From: Klebsiella spallanzanii
GTDB taxonomy: Bacteria > Pseudomonadota > Gammaproteobacteria > Enterobacterales > Enterobacteriaceae
Direction: 5' to 3'
Length of the DNA: 64,000 nucleotides
Assembly (NCBI RefSeq): GCF_902158555.1
Contig: NZ_CABGGS010000044.1
Span: forward strand, 124,001-188,000
The position numbers and the translations under genes are program-made. The notes under the pieces are model-generated. The model saw nothing but the letters and a program-made list of their open reading frames with translations. It was not told the DNA's origin and did no database searches. Of the stretch, positions 17,254 to 26,716 are shown one piece after another (positions within the stretch are counted from its first letter, which is position 1; every line of letters begins with the position of its first letter).

Positions 17254-18708
17254 CTATCGGAACGGCGGTTCGTTGAAGGTTCTCAGCTTACGTGAATGCA
17301 TGTGATCGCCCTCGGCACGCAGCAGGTCAATCGCCCGAATGCCAATCTGTAAATGTTCGGAGATCGCCCCTTCATAGAAGCGGTTGGCCTGACCCGGTAG
17401 CTTAATTTCGCCGTGCAGCGGTTTATCGGAGACGCACAGTAGAGTGCCGTAAGGGACGCGGAAACGATAGCCCTGCGCGGCAATGGTGGCGCTTTCCATA
17501 TCAATAGCCACCGCGCGGCTGAGGTTAAAGCGCAGCGCCGAGGCCGAGTAGCGCAGCTCCCAGTTACGATCGTCGGTGGTCACCACCGTTCCGGTACGCA
17601 GCCGTTGTTTGACCTCTTCACCGGGCATACCGCTAACCTGTTTCGTAGCATCGTAGAGCGCACGCTGGACTTCGGCAATGCTTGGAATCGGGATATCCGG
17701 CGGCAGTACCGCATCGAGTACATGGTCGTCGCGCAGATAGGCGTGGGCCAGTACGTAGTCGCCAATGGTCTGGCTTTCACGCAGGCCGCCGCAGTGGCCA
17801 ATCATCAGCCAGACGTCCGGACGTAGCACCGCCAGGTGGTCGCAGATGTTTTTGGCATTCGCCGGTCCTACGCCAATATTAATCAACGTGATCCCCTGAC
17901 CGTCTTTGGTGATCAGATGCCACGCTGGCATCTGGTGTTTTTTCCACGCCAAATCGGAAATGGCCTCTTCCGGCGCTTCCGTGTCCGCTGTTATCCAGAT
18001 CCCGCCTGCGCAGGAGAGGGCGATATAAGGGCTATCGGGATCGAGAATTTGGCTACAGCCCCAGCGCACGAACTCATCGACGTAGCGGGTGTAGTTGGTA
18101 AACAGCATATACGGCTGGAAATGGTCAACCGGCGTGCCGGTGTAGTGGCGCAGACGCGCCAGCGAGAAATCGACGCGGCGGGCGTCGAAGTGCGATAGCG
18201 GATAATACTCGGTCGAATGGAACAGACCATCGGCGGTCTCATCGCCAATTTGCGACAGCTCGGTGGTCGGGAAAAAGCGGGTCAAACCGGCGCTCATCGA
18301 GCGGTCGAGCGTGAGTTCGGAGCCATCAATAACGTACGGATAGGGGATCTCATGCTGCGAAAGCTCAACGGTAATACAGGCATCGTAATCCTGATACAGC
18401 ATGGTGAGCTGTTCCAGCAGATAGGCGCGAAACAGTTTAGGATTGGTAATGGTCGTGGTGTAGCAGCCGGTATGGGTGAAGCGGCCCCAGGCGCGGGTTT
18501 TTAAGGCTTTATGTTCTGCACCATCCCAGGAGACCGACAGCTGCGGGTAAACGAACAGCCCTTCCGCTCGCGCGCTATTATCGGGCAGAGTATTGTGGTT
18601 GATATATTCGCCGATGGCTTTACGCAGCGCATTGACCGATTTTTCATACAGCGCTTCGAGCTGCGTAAGCGCCTGTTCTGGGGTCAGCCTGGCGGCTTTC
18701 TGGTTCAT
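17254..18708 (-). CDS. amn: AMP nucleosidase
   Basis: 484 residues, identical in length to E. coli Amn. The N-terminal Amn-specific domain and C-terminal phosphorylase-like fold are recognisable (GHCGGLRESQTIGDYVLAHAY, AIDMESATIAAQGYRFRVPYGTLL, SDKPLHGEIKLPG). It hydrolyses AMP to adenine and ribose 5-phosphate and adjusts the intracellular adenylate pool. GGAGTAAG precedes the ATG. A backbone gene that normally sits near the tRNA-Asn cluster, here transcribed toward it. Confidence 0.97.
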   Translation of the reverse strand: MNQKAARLTPEQALTQLEALYEKSVNALRKAIGEYINHNTLPDNSARAEGLFVYPQLSVSWDGAEHKALKTRAWGRFTHTGCYTTTITNPKLFRAYLLEQLTMLYQDYDACITVELSQHEIPYPYVIDGSELTLDRSMSAGLTRFFPTTELSQIGDETADGLFHSTEYYPLSHFDARRVDFSLARLRHYTGTPVDHFQPYMLFTNYTRYVDEFVRWGCSQILDPDSPYIALSCAGGIWITADTEAPEEAISDLAWKKHQMPAWHLITKDGQGITLINIGVGPANAKNICDHLAVLRPDVWLMIGHCGGLRESQTIGDYVLAHAYLRDDHVLDAVLPPDIPIPSIAEVQRALYDATKQVSGMPGEEVKQRLRTGTVVTTDDRNWELRYSASALRFNLSRAVAIDMESATIAAQGYRFRVPYGTLLCVSDKPLHGEIKLPGQANRFYEGAISEHLQIGIRAIDLLRAEGDHMHSRKLRTFNEPPFR

Positions 18709-18840
18709 AACTTACTCCTTTTTTCTGCTCTGCTGACGTTTTGCTTAGTATGTCACAGACTGGAATATGCGTCGGAGTATTTAAGCCGTTTAGATAAGAA
18801 AGTACTGAGATTAGAAACAGTTGATACGATGGCAGGCCAT

Positions 18841-19098
18841 TTAATGCGCGGTAATATTATCGGCGACGGTCCAGCGTTCGGCGCTGAAGTGGGTGGCGTT
18901 GATCACCTTTACGGTAATGTTCTTATCGCCGTTGATGCTGTACAGGGCGTTAGCCAGCGGCGTCAGCTTATCCCCTTCCTGTAAACGCCGACAGCAGAGA
19001 GTGAGTTCGGCGATTATCGTTAACTGACCGCTTTGCAGGACCACGCGGGTATACGTAGACGTCGGAGCCTCACGTAGTTTCTTGATCCACCATTCCAT
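18841..19098 (-). CDS. Small hypothetical protein
   Basis: 85 residues starting MEWWIKKL, preceded by a good ribosome site (GGAG eight bases before the ATG), which is the main support for it being real. No signal peptide or membrane segment; two adjacent cysteines (LCCRR) in the middle. I do not recognise the family. It lies between amn (same strand, 132 bp downstream) and the divergent hydrolase gene. Confidence 0.65.
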   Translation of the reverse strand: MEWWIKKLREAPTSTYTRVVLQSGQLTIIAELTLCCRRLQEGDKLTPLANALYSINGDKNITVKVINATHFSAERWTVADNITAH

Positions 19099-19268
19099 TG
19101 ATTTATCTCCAGGCAGTTAAATATCGGCGATAATTAATCTTTACGTCTCTTCTGACAATAAGAATAGCCGCTTGGTTTAGTCTATGTTTAAAAAGAGAAT
19201 CGCAGGATCTGATTCGGTCTGCGTAATAACCCCTCCCTGGCGTGCAAAGAGATAATTCGGACAGAAAT

Positions 19269-20810
19269 ATGGCAATGATGCGTTTCACCCGGCTTTTGAA
19301 TAAGTCTGGCTTAACAATGGTCTCTTTGGCAAAGAAGGCGGCGATTGGCCTGCTGGTGGTGGTGATAGTCTTTTTTATTGGCCGTATTTACGAATCGCAG
19401 CGTGGCCCTGCCTTACACCGCTGGCATACCTGGACGGCAAATGAAATGACCGCCAGCGAGATTGACCACGCTACGTTTGCCGAATATCGGAGCCGGGAAG
19501 AAGCGATTTTCCGTGATATGAAAAGCAACATTACCGACACGCTGAGCGACGATGAAAAAACGGCGATTAACCGCTTTTACGCGCAAAGTCTGGTCTATCC
19601 GGATAAGTTTCAGCCCGACTGGAACCGCTCCTTTGTTCTGCTGCCGCAGGGTAAACCGCGCGGTGCGGCGGTGCTGCTCCATGGCCTGACGGATTCGCCC
19701 TACAGCGTGCATTATCTGGCGCAACGCTATCAGCAGCAGGGATTCGTCGCCGTCGCGCCGAGGCTGCCTGGACACGGAACCGCACCGGGCGCGTTGACCG
19801 GTGTCGATCGGGATGAGTGGATTGCCACCACTCGCCTGGCGGTGCGCGAAGCAACGCGGCTGGCTGGATCAGACGTGCCGCTGCACGTGATTGGCTATTC
19901 CAACGGTGGGGCGTTGGCGCTGAAATATGCCCTCGATAGCCTGGAGGATAAATCGCTGCGCCGACCGCAGCAGGTCATCCTGCTGTCGCCAATGATCGGC
20001 GTTACCGCGTTTGCCCGTTTTGCCGGGCTGGCCGGTTTACCTTCAATATTTCCGGCCTTCGCCCGCGCGGCGTGGTTGAATATCGTTCCGGAATTTAATC
20101 CCTACAAATACAATTCGTTCCCGGTTAAGGCGGCAAGGCAGTCATGGCTTCTTTCGCAGGCGCTGCAGCAGCAAATCGTGCAGGAAGCGCAGAATCAGCG
20201 GCTGGTGGAATTAGCGCCGGTATTAACTTTTCAGTCGGTGATGGATTCAACGGTAAGCACCCGGGCGGTGGTGGATTCGCTCTATCGCTATCTGCCGGAT
20301 AACGGCAGCGAGCTGGTGATATTCGATATTAATCAGGCGGCAAATTTACGCGCGCTATTCCGCCCGTCGCTCTATTCGGCCGTTAACACGCTACTGCCGC
20401 CTGCGCCGCGGCCTTACGGTACTACGGTGATTACCAACGCTGCGCCCGATACTTACGAAACGGTAGCCCGTACGACGCTTGCCAGCACGCGCACGGAAAC
20501 CGTCACGCCGCTGCATATTGCCTGGCCGCAGGATATGTATTCGCTGTCGCATGTGGCGGTGCCGTTCCCGCTGACCGACTCGCTCTACGGCCGCGAACCG
20601 GCGGAGAAAAATCGCTACGGGATTAGCATTGGTACGATCTCTTTACGTGGGGAAACCTCAACGTTGAGCGTCGGGCTGGATACGTTAATGCGCGTCACCT
20701 CCAACCCGTTTTTCCCGTGGATGATGGTGAGAATTGACCATCATATTGCCTGTAGCGAGCAGGCCGATGTGGCCGCCTGCCTGCGTCCGGAGGCCGCGGC
20801 TTCAGAATAG
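19269..20810 (+). CDS. Alpha/beta hydrolase with N-terminal membrane anchor
   Basis: 513 residues from the ATG at 19269 (a GTG-started frame opens 27 bp earlier; GGACAG precedes the ATG). A single hydrophobic segment (about residues 24-41, IGLLVVVIVFFIG) anchors it or directs export. The hydrolase core follows: oxyanion region LLHGLTDSPY, LPGHGTAPG, and the nucleophile elbow GYSNGG; a C-terminal SLSHVAVPFP likely carries the catalytic His. It could be a lipase or esterase; substrate unknown. Its 3' end overlaps the convergent membrane gene by 9 bp. Confidence 0.82.
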   Translation: MAMMRFTRLLNKSGLTMVSLAKKAAIGLLVVVIVFFIGRIYESQRGPALHRWHTWTANEMTASEIDHATFAEYRSREEAIFRDMKSNITDTLSDDEKTAINRFYAQSLVYPDKFQPDWNRSFVLLPQGKPRGAAVLLHGLTDSPYSVHYLAQRYQQQGFVAVAPRLPGHGTAPGALTGVDRDEWIATTRLAVREATRLAGSDVPLHVIGYSNGGALALKYALDSLEDKSLRRPQQVILLSPMIGVTAFARFAGLAGLPSIFPAFARAAWLNIVPEFNPYKYNSFPVKAARQSWLLSQALQQQIVQEAQNQRLVELAPVLTFQSVMDSTVSTRAVVDSLYRYLPDNGSELVIFDINQAANLRALFRPSLYSAVNTLLPPAPRPYGTTVITNAAPDTYETVARTTLASTRTETVTPLHIAWPQDMYSLSHVAVPFPLTDSLYGREPAEKNRYGISIGTISLRGETSTLSVGLDTLMRVTSNPFFPWMMVRIDHHIACSEQADVAACLRPEAAASE

Positions 20811-21734
20811 CGTCACGTGCATAATGGTGCGGATGGCAATTCCGGCGATAGCTCCGGTGGCAGCGAAGCGGAACAGGCGTACGAAACGCGAGCTGACCCC
20901 CAAAAAGATGCCGATGCCGGGGAGATCAAAGGTCTGTACTAACAGGCCTGCGGAGGCGTTAATCTGGCTTACGGTCACTTTTCCCTGCTGAATCATTTCT
21001 GAGACCACGCCGAAATAGGCCGTGCCGCCCGCAACACATTTGACCAGCGCAGGCAGCACGAAGTTAACCGGAATATTCAGCCACAGCAGCAGCGGCAGCA
21101 GCAAGCGCTGGAGCATCTCAATCAGGCCTGCCGCCTGCATAAACCCGACGATAGCCAATGACAGGATCAGCATGGGCACCGCGCCGAGCGCCAGACGAAT
21201 GGCGTCGGAACCTGCGCTATTGATAACGGCGATGATCCCCTGGTTATTCTGCTCGGCATTGGGCAGATCTTCAGCCCGCGCGTTTTCAACAATCGACAGC
21301 CTGCGGCCGGTAATATGCCAGGTTACCGCGGCGGCGCACAGCCCGCCGACGATAGAAATGACAATAGAGGCCAGCCAGTGCAGGCCAAAAGGTGTTAACG
21401 GGTAGAAAACGTTGCCTTGCCCCATAGCGAAGAGCATTGCCAGCGTGGCGGCCATCTGCCGGTCCGACGCGCCGCGTTTATCCATAATAGCGAGGGTCGC
21501 CAGCGGGGCGGCGAAACTGACAAAATTCATCTGAATCAGGGCAAAAGCACTCATCCCTGTTAAGCCGAACGGCTTAAGCAGCGGGGCGAGCCAGCGAACG
21601 ATAACGTCCAGCACCCCGCGCACTTCCAGATATTTCATTACGATGAGCATGACAACCATGATTGGCAACAGCGTATAAAGCGCCACGTCAACGGAGGTTT
21701 TTCCCGCTGACATAATAATGCTGATGAAGTCCAT
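20802..21734 (-). CDS. Nucleoside-recognition (Gate) domain membrane protein
   Basis: 310 residues, about 8 membrane segments, with two Gate-like halves (SFAAPLATLAIMDK... and VKCVAGGTAYFGVV...). Related to the SpmA/SpmB and YjiH-type proteins. The transported compound is not known for the family. Monocistronic on the minus strand, convergent with the hydrolase gene. Confidence 0.75.
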   Translation of the reverse strand: MDFISIIMSAGKTSVDVALYTLLPIMVVMLIVMKYLEVRGVLDVIVRWLAPLLKPFGLTGMSAFALIQMNFVSFAAPLATLAIMDKRGASDRQMAATLAMLFAMGQGNVFYPLTPFGLHWLASIVISIVGGLCAAAVTWHITGRRLSIVENARAEDLPNAEQNNQGIIAVINSAGSDAIRLALGAVPMLILSLAIVGFMQAAGLIEMLQRLLLPLLLWLNIPVNFVLPALVKCVAGGTAYFGVVSEMIQQGKVTVSQINASAGLLVQTFDLPGIGIFLGVSSRFVRLFRFAATGAIAGIAIRTIMHVTLF

Positions 21735-21960
21735 CTATTTCTCAATCACTGCGGACAGAAAGGATAATTAGCGCCATCATAGTCCCAGCGGGAAGGAAAT
21801 GAAATCGCCGCGAAGGCTCTCTCTGTCCTGAAATTGGCGACTAACTGTACTTGCAATTAGCGCGGCCGGGTGTAGAAAATTTGCCTGCGGGTATTTGCAA
21901 AGCCTGTTTTTTATTCCCAAACTGAATGAACACCGGGCGATTTTCTTTAAGGATAAAACT

Positions 21961-22536
21961 ATGCGACGTTGTCTGCGGGTAGTGTGGGGAACGCTGTTTA
22001 TTTTTGCTTTTTCGCTACAGGCGGAAACCAAGGTTTATGGCGAGGATCGCGTCAGCGGCTGGTGGAACTGGTTAAAAGACGATGTCTCACAGACCTGGAA
22101 TCAGCCGCAAAATTACGATCTGTATCTGCCGTTTCTCAGCTGGCATAACCGTTTTATGTACGATAAAGAGAAAACCGATAACTATAATGAGATGCCCTGG
22201 GGCGGGGGTTTTGGCATTTCCCGCTATAACGAAGAGGGCAACTGGAGTTCGCTTTACGCCATGATGTTTAAGGATTCGCACAACGAGTGGCAGCCGATTA
22301 TTGGCTACGGCTGGGAGAAGGGCTGGTATCTTGATAGCCAGCGCGATTTTCGCCTTGGCCTTGGCGTTACCGCCGGGATCACTGCCCGCGATGACTTCGC
22401 GAATTACGTACCGCTGCCGATTATTTTGCCGCTTTTTTCCGCCAGCTATCGCCGCCTGAGCGTGCAGTTCACCTATATTCCTGGCACCTACAATAACGGC
22501 AATGTGCTGTTTGCATGGTTGCGCTACGGTTTTTAA
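21961..22536 (+). CDS. pagP: Lipid A palmitoyltransferase PagP
   Basis: 191 residues from the ATG at 21961 (AAGGATAAAACT upstream). Signal peptide ending SLQAE, then the eight-stranded barrel enzyme with the catalytic set: His in LSWHNRF, and Asp-Ser in MFKDSHNEW. The C-terminal aromatic WLRYGF is the outer-membrane barrel signature. PagP transfers a palmitate from phospholipids to lipid A in the outer leaflet, giving resistance to cationic peptides, usually under PhoPQ control; no PhoP box was verified. A longer upstream frame exists but has no ribosome site. Confidence 0.95.
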   Translation: MRRCLRVVWGTLFIFAFSLQAETKVYGEDRVSGWWNWLKDDVSQTWNQPQNYDLYLPFLSWHNRFMYDKEKTDNYNEMPWGGGFGISRYNEEGNWSSLYAMMFKDSHNEWQPIIGYGWEKGWYLDSQRDFRLGLGVTAGITARDDFANYVPLPIILPLFSASYRRLSVQFTYIPGTYNNGNVLFAWLRYGF

Positions 22537-22543
22537 GAGGGCA

Positions 22544-23509
22544 TCAAATCGTAATCACCTTTTTCACCACCGAATTGGACAGCGCCAGCATCGAAATCAG
22601 CACTGAGGTGATAAACGTCAGGACAATCAGCATTAATTTAGTCCCCAGCGAGCTAATCGGAATAAACGCGGTGAGCAGATGAAAAACGGAGTAGTGGAGA
22701 ATATAGACGCCGGTCATCGTTTTGCTGATGGTGGCGAGGATGGTCTCTTTAAACTCGCTGTTTTTACGAAACCGCACGCCGTTGGCCGCAATCACCAGCG
22801 CCACTACCAGAATATAGATTTGTGAACCGGTAAGAATGAACGCGTTTCTGTCGGCCTTAAACAGGGCGAAAAAGAAATGGCGCTCGTAAAACCAGGTAAA
22901 AAGATAAATAAACGGTATGGCGATCATTGCCCCTTTGACCACTTTTTCGCGGGTCAGCCAACTGGCGACCAGCGGATCGCTGAACAGCTGCCCGGTGAGA
23001 TAAAACAGCAGCCAGGTCCACAAACGGTACTGCGGGGCCAGGCTCAGCGCATGAACGTCAGGATACAGCGCGGACAGCAGATCGTAGCCATACGAGAGCA
23101 GCAGCAGGGCGAAAACGACGCCAAAAAACAGGCGACGTCTCTGGCTCAGCCATTCGATGACCGGGTGGAAGGTGTAAATCACAATAAACGCAAACACAAA
23201 CCACGGCTGTATAAGATAGCCCCGCTGGTAAGGCTCCCAGAGATAATACACCGTCATCCAGAACAGGAAGACGATCACCACGCTTTTGATTTTGCCCATT
23301 TGCCACTGCGAGTCGTGGCGAGACTGAGAGTCCAGATAGCCTGCCACCACAAAAAACAGCGGTGTCGCAATGGTTGAAATAAACGTCAAAAAGCCGAGGA
23401 TCCAGTGATAGTCGTAATCATAGCGATCCCAGGTGTTGTAAATGGTGAAAAAGGTCACCGCCGTCATGCATCCCAGCGTTTTAATAATATTTAATCCGGT
23501 ACTGTTCAT
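22544..23509 (-). CDS. Acyltransferase-3-like membrane protein (degenerate N-terminal motif)
   Basis: 321 residues with about 10 membrane segments, resembling the acyltransferase_3 family (OafA, WecH/YiaH). The second block ATPLFFVVAGYLDSQ is conserved, but the first, normally RxxAxxxVxxxH with the essential His, reads IIKTLGCMTAVTFFTIYN here, with no His. It may therefore be inactive or use a different mechanism. Opposite strand to pagP and 7 bp from its end. The RND gene follows on the same strand after a repeat. Confidence 0.75.
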   Translation of the reverse strand: MNSTGLNIIKTLGCMTAVTFFTIYNTWDRYDYDYHWILGFLTFISTIATPLFFVVAGYLDSQSRHDSQWQMGKIKSVVIVFLFWMTVYYLWEPYQRGYLIQPWFVFAFIVIYTFHPVIEWLSQRRRLFFGVVFALLLLSYGYDLLSALYPDVHALSLAPQYRLWTWLLFYLTGQLFSDPLVASWLTREKVVKGAMIAIPFIYLFTWFYERHFFFALFKADRNAFILTGSQIYILVVALVIAANGVRFRKNSEFKETILATISKTMTGVYILHYSVFHLLTAFIPISSLGTKLMLIVLTFITSVLISMLALSNSVVKKVITI

Positions 23510-23530
23510 TATTGTGGCTTCATATCCTTA

Positions 23531-23675
23531 GAGCCTATCCCATTAGGCTATTTTATTTGCCATTTTGGTCCTGGGCAGTGCTCACAAGCCTCACGTACTG
23601 CGTGTACGCTTCGGTTGTTGCGCGCTGTCCGTGCCCAAACTGGCTGCAACAATATACGCCTACTGGGATAGGCTC
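23531..23675. repeat. 145-bp repeat with terminal inverted repeats, overlapping the RND gene end
   Basis: Ends are GAGCCTATCCCATTAGGC and GCCTACTGGGATAGGCTC, near-perfect inverted repeats of about 18 bp, enclosing a non-coding interior. It resembles short non-autonomous elements scattered in enterobacterial intergenic DNA. Its right end supplies the last four codons and stop of the RND transporter gene. Confidence 0.75.
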
Positions 23676-26600
23676 TTATTATGGAAACAGGCGTAAATCA
23701 CCGGCAGCACCAGCAGCGTCAGAATAGTCGCAAAACCCAGGCCAAACATAATTACCACCGCCATGCTCTGGAAGAAGACGTCCAGTAACAGAGGCGCGAG
23801 GCCGAGCACGGTCGTAAATGCTGTTAGCAGGATAGGGCGCAGACGCGAAGTGGCGGCATAAATAATTGCCTCCTGTTGCCCTTTTTCCTGCTTCTGCTGT
23901 TCAATCTCTTCAACCAGCACGATGCCGTTACGGATCAGCATCCCGCTCAGGCTAAGCAAACCGATTAACGCCATAAAGCCAAAAGGAATACCGGTAATCA
24001 AAAAGCCTGGCGTTACGCCAATCAACGCCAGCGGCACGGTCAGCCAGATAGCGATCGCGTTTTTCAGCGAGCTGAACATTAGCACGGTGATCACAAACAT
24101 CACCAGATAGCCCAGCGGCAGGGTGGTGAACAACCCCTGTTGCGCCTCGCTGGAATTCTCCGCATCGCCGCCCCACTCAATGCTGTAACCGTGCGGCAGG
24201 GTGAGGGCATCAATCTGCGGCTTCACGCGGGCCAGAATATCACCGGAAGTCTGGTTACTTAATGGATCGGGATCGGTTTGTACCGTCAACACACGGCTGC
24301 GGTCGCGCCGCAGGATCAGCGGGTCTTCCCACTCAAGATTAAAGCCGCTGACCACGTTGCTGAGCGGAATGTACTGCTGGCGACTTTGGCTCCAGACCAG
24401 CACGTTATTCAGGTGATTAGCGTCCTGGCGTTCAGCGGCAGGAGGCCGGACGATCACCGGCAACAGATCGGCCCCCTCCCGGTACAATCCCGCGCGGCTG
24501 CCGGAGAAATTCATCTCCAGCGCGTTGTCGATATCCTGTTTATCTACTCCCAGCTCACGGCCCAGAGCCGCGGAGTACTGCGGGCGAATCACTTTGCTGC
24601 GGTTTTGCCAGTCGTTGCGCACGCCGTCGGTAGCCGGGTCAGCGGAGAGAATATCGCCGATCTGGCTGGCGAGCAGGCGCAGGCGATCTGGATCCGGGCC
24701 TTTTATCCGCACCTCAATGGCGCTATCGCCGGAAGGACCGAACATCACCCGTTTGGTGCTGGCGTTCACCTGCGGATAGTTGCGCGCAATATAGTTGTCA
24801 ACATGCTGCGTCAGAGCGTTAATACTGCGCTGGTCGTCCATGCGCACCATGATCTGCGCGTAGTTGCTGTATTGCCGCTGCCCGCTGTAGGTCAGAATAA
24901 ACCGCATGCTGCCCTGGCCAACGGTCGCCACGGTGGTGACCACGCCGGGCTGGCCGTTAATGGTGGTTTCAATATCGCTGGTCATCTTTTCGGTGGTGGC
25001 AATATCGGTACCGTAGGGGAGCCAAAGATCGACAAAGAAAATAGGCGTGTTTGACGAGGGGAAAAAGTTTTGCCGCACCGAGCCAAATCCCCATATCGAA
25101 GCTGCCAGCAGGGCCACCATGACGGTCAGGGTGATCGCTTTACGCATCAACAGGGTGCGCAGAATCCGCTGATAAATACGATAAAAACGCCCGCTATACG
25201 GGTCGGTATCTGGGGTTTCTACTGGCTGCTGTTGTCCTTTAAACAGCCACCACTTAATCATGACCGGGGTGATGGTTAGCGCGGAGAACCAGCTCAGCAT
25301 GAGCGAAATCAACAGCACCTGGAACAGCGATTTACAGTATTCCCCGGTGGAGTCCTGCGACAGGCCAATCGGCGCAAAGGCGAGAATCGCAATCACCGTA
25401 GCCCCCAGCAGCGGCAGCGCCGAGCGGCGGATAACATAATTGATCGCCGTGAGCAGCGTCGAACCCTGCTGGCGGGCAATGAGTACCCCTTCGACGATGA
25501 CGATGGCATTATCGACCAGCATACTCAGGGCGATAATGAGCGCCCCTAACGAAATGCGCTGAAGCTCAATGCCCCACAGGTACATGATAAGCAGCGTACC
25601 GAGCACGTTGAGCGCCAGCGACAGGGCAATAATGATACCGCTGCGCACGCCCATAAAAATCAGTAGTACGCCAACAACAATCGCCAGCGCCATCAGGAAG
25701 TTAGTAATAAAGCCGTTTACCGAGTGGGCGACTTCCGTAGCCTGGTCGTAGAACAGGTCGATTTTAATCCCGGCGGGTTTTTCCGCCGACATCTGTTCCA
25801 GTTTGCTTTCCAGCCCGCGGCCAACGTCAATCACGTTAACGCCGGGAATAAAAGACACCCCCATGGTGACCGCCTGGCGGCCGTTGGCGTGATAAATGCT
25901 GGAAGGGGATTCGCTAAGCCCGCGCGATAGCGTGGCAATGTCGCGCAGTCGCGTCGCTGAACCTGAGCCGTGTGGGCTGATTAATAAATCGCCCAGCTCG
26001 TCGAGATTTTCAAACTCTCCGGTGGGATGCAGGCGGATCGACTCGCTACCGGATTTAATCTCACCGGCGTTCGACACCACGTTCAAACGGCTGAGGATCG
26101 CTGCCAGCTGGTTGAGCGTAATGCCGCGGGCGGCCATTTTCGCCAGCGAGATATCAATATTGATTTGCTGGGGGATCGCGCCGCCAATGGCGACTTTGCC
26201 CACGCCGGGAACCAGCACCAGTTCGCGCCTGAGCTGCTCGGCGTAGCGAACCAGCTCTGGGTTGGTAAAGCTGTCGCCGGAGATAGCAAAGAAGAAACCG
26301 AAGACATCGCCAAAATCGTCGTTTACAAAGGGGGAGGCCACGCCGGGCGGGAACATCCGGGCGGCGTCTCCTACCCGACGGCGCAGCTCATCCCAGATTT
26401 GCGGCAGTTCGCTGGAGTGATAATTCGAGGCGATGTTGACGGTGATTTGCGACAGTCCATTGGAGGAAATTGAGCTGACGTTGTCCAGATAGGGCAGTTG
26501 CTGCAGCGCGTTCTCCAGCGGCAGGGTGACTTCTTCCTCAACCTGCTGCGCCGAGGCTCCCGGATAGTGGGTTATCACCACGGCGGTTTTGATGGTAAAC

Positions 26601-26716
26601 GCCGGGTCTTCCAGGCGACCGATATTCAGCAGGGCGAAGATGCCCCCGAGGCCCAGCAGCAAAATGGTCAGCCAGACGCGAATCGGGTTGTTAATAAACT
26701 GGCGGGAGATATCCAT
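23660..26716 (-). CDS. RND-family efflux transporter, inner-membrane permease
   Basis: 1018 residues, full RND length. N-terminal helix followed by the large porter loops, second TM block near 330-500, third helix near 530, and a C-terminal TM block. TM4 reads LVDNAIVIVEG and TM10 reads SLSGMLIRNGIVLVEE: the AcrB D407-D408-K940 proton relay is D-N...R here. The group is recognised by GRLEDPAFTIKTAVV, shared with TriC-like pumps. It pairs with the adaptor directly upstream (TAATG overlap); no outer-membrane factor is present, so TolC probably completes the pump. The final residues after the last helix come from a repeat (23531-23675). Confidence 0.92.
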   Translation of the reverse strand: MDISRQFINNPIRVWLTILLLGLGGIFALLNIGRLEDPAFTIKTAVVITHYPGASAQQVEEEVTLPLENALQQLPYLDNVSSISSNGLSQITVNIASNYHSSELPQIWDELRRRVGDAARMFPPGVASPFVNDDFGDVFGFFFAISGDSFTNPELVRYAEQLRRELVLVPGVGKVAIGGAIPQQINIDISLAKMAARGITLNQLAAILSRLNVVSNAGEIKSGSESIRLHPTGEFENLDELGDLLISPHGSGSATRLRDIATLSRGLSESPSSIYHANGRQAVTMGVSFIPGVNVIDVGRGLESKLEQMSAEKPAGIKIDLFYDQATEVAHSVNGFITNFLMALAIVVGVLLIFMGVRSGIIIALSLALNVLGTLLIMYLWGIELQRISLGALIIALSMLVDNAIVIVEGVLIARQQGSTLLTAINYVIRRSALPLLGATVIAILAFAPIGLSQDSTGEYCKSLFQVLLISLMLSWFSALTITPVMIKWWLFKGQQQPVETPDTDPYSGRFYRIYQRILRTLLMRKAITLTVMVALLAASIWGFGSVRQNFFPSSNTPIFFVDLWLPYGTDIATTEKMTSDIETTINGQPGVVTTVATVGQGSMRFILTYSGQRQYSNYAQIMVRMDDQRSINALTQHVDNYIARNYPQVNASTKRVMFGPSGDSAIEVRIKGPDPDRLRLLASQIGDILSADPATDGVRNDWQNRSKVIRPQYSAALGRELGVDKQDIDNALEMNFSGSRAGLYREGADLLPVIVRPPAAERQDANHLNNVLVWSQSRQQYIPLSNVVSGFNLEWEDPLILRRDRSRVLTVQTDPDPLSNQTSGDILARVKPQIDALTLPHGYSIEWGGDAENSSEAQQGLFTTLPLGYLVMFVITVLMFSSLKNAIAIWLTVPLALIGVTPGFLITGIPFGFMALIGLLSLSGMLIRNGIVLVEEIEQQKQEKGQQEAIIYAATSRLRPILLTAFTTVLGLAPLLLDVFFQSMAVVIMFGLGFATILTLLVLPVIYACFHNKSLSQ

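Noticed and set aside
18511..18984. 157-codon plus-strand frame across the amn start
   Set aside because: Antisense shadow of amn and of the small minus-strand gene at 18841-19098, which has a proper ribosome site.
24278..25054. Long plus-strand frame inside the RND gene
   Set aside because: Antisense shadow of a high-GC coding region; His/Arg-rich composition is typical of non-coding frames.
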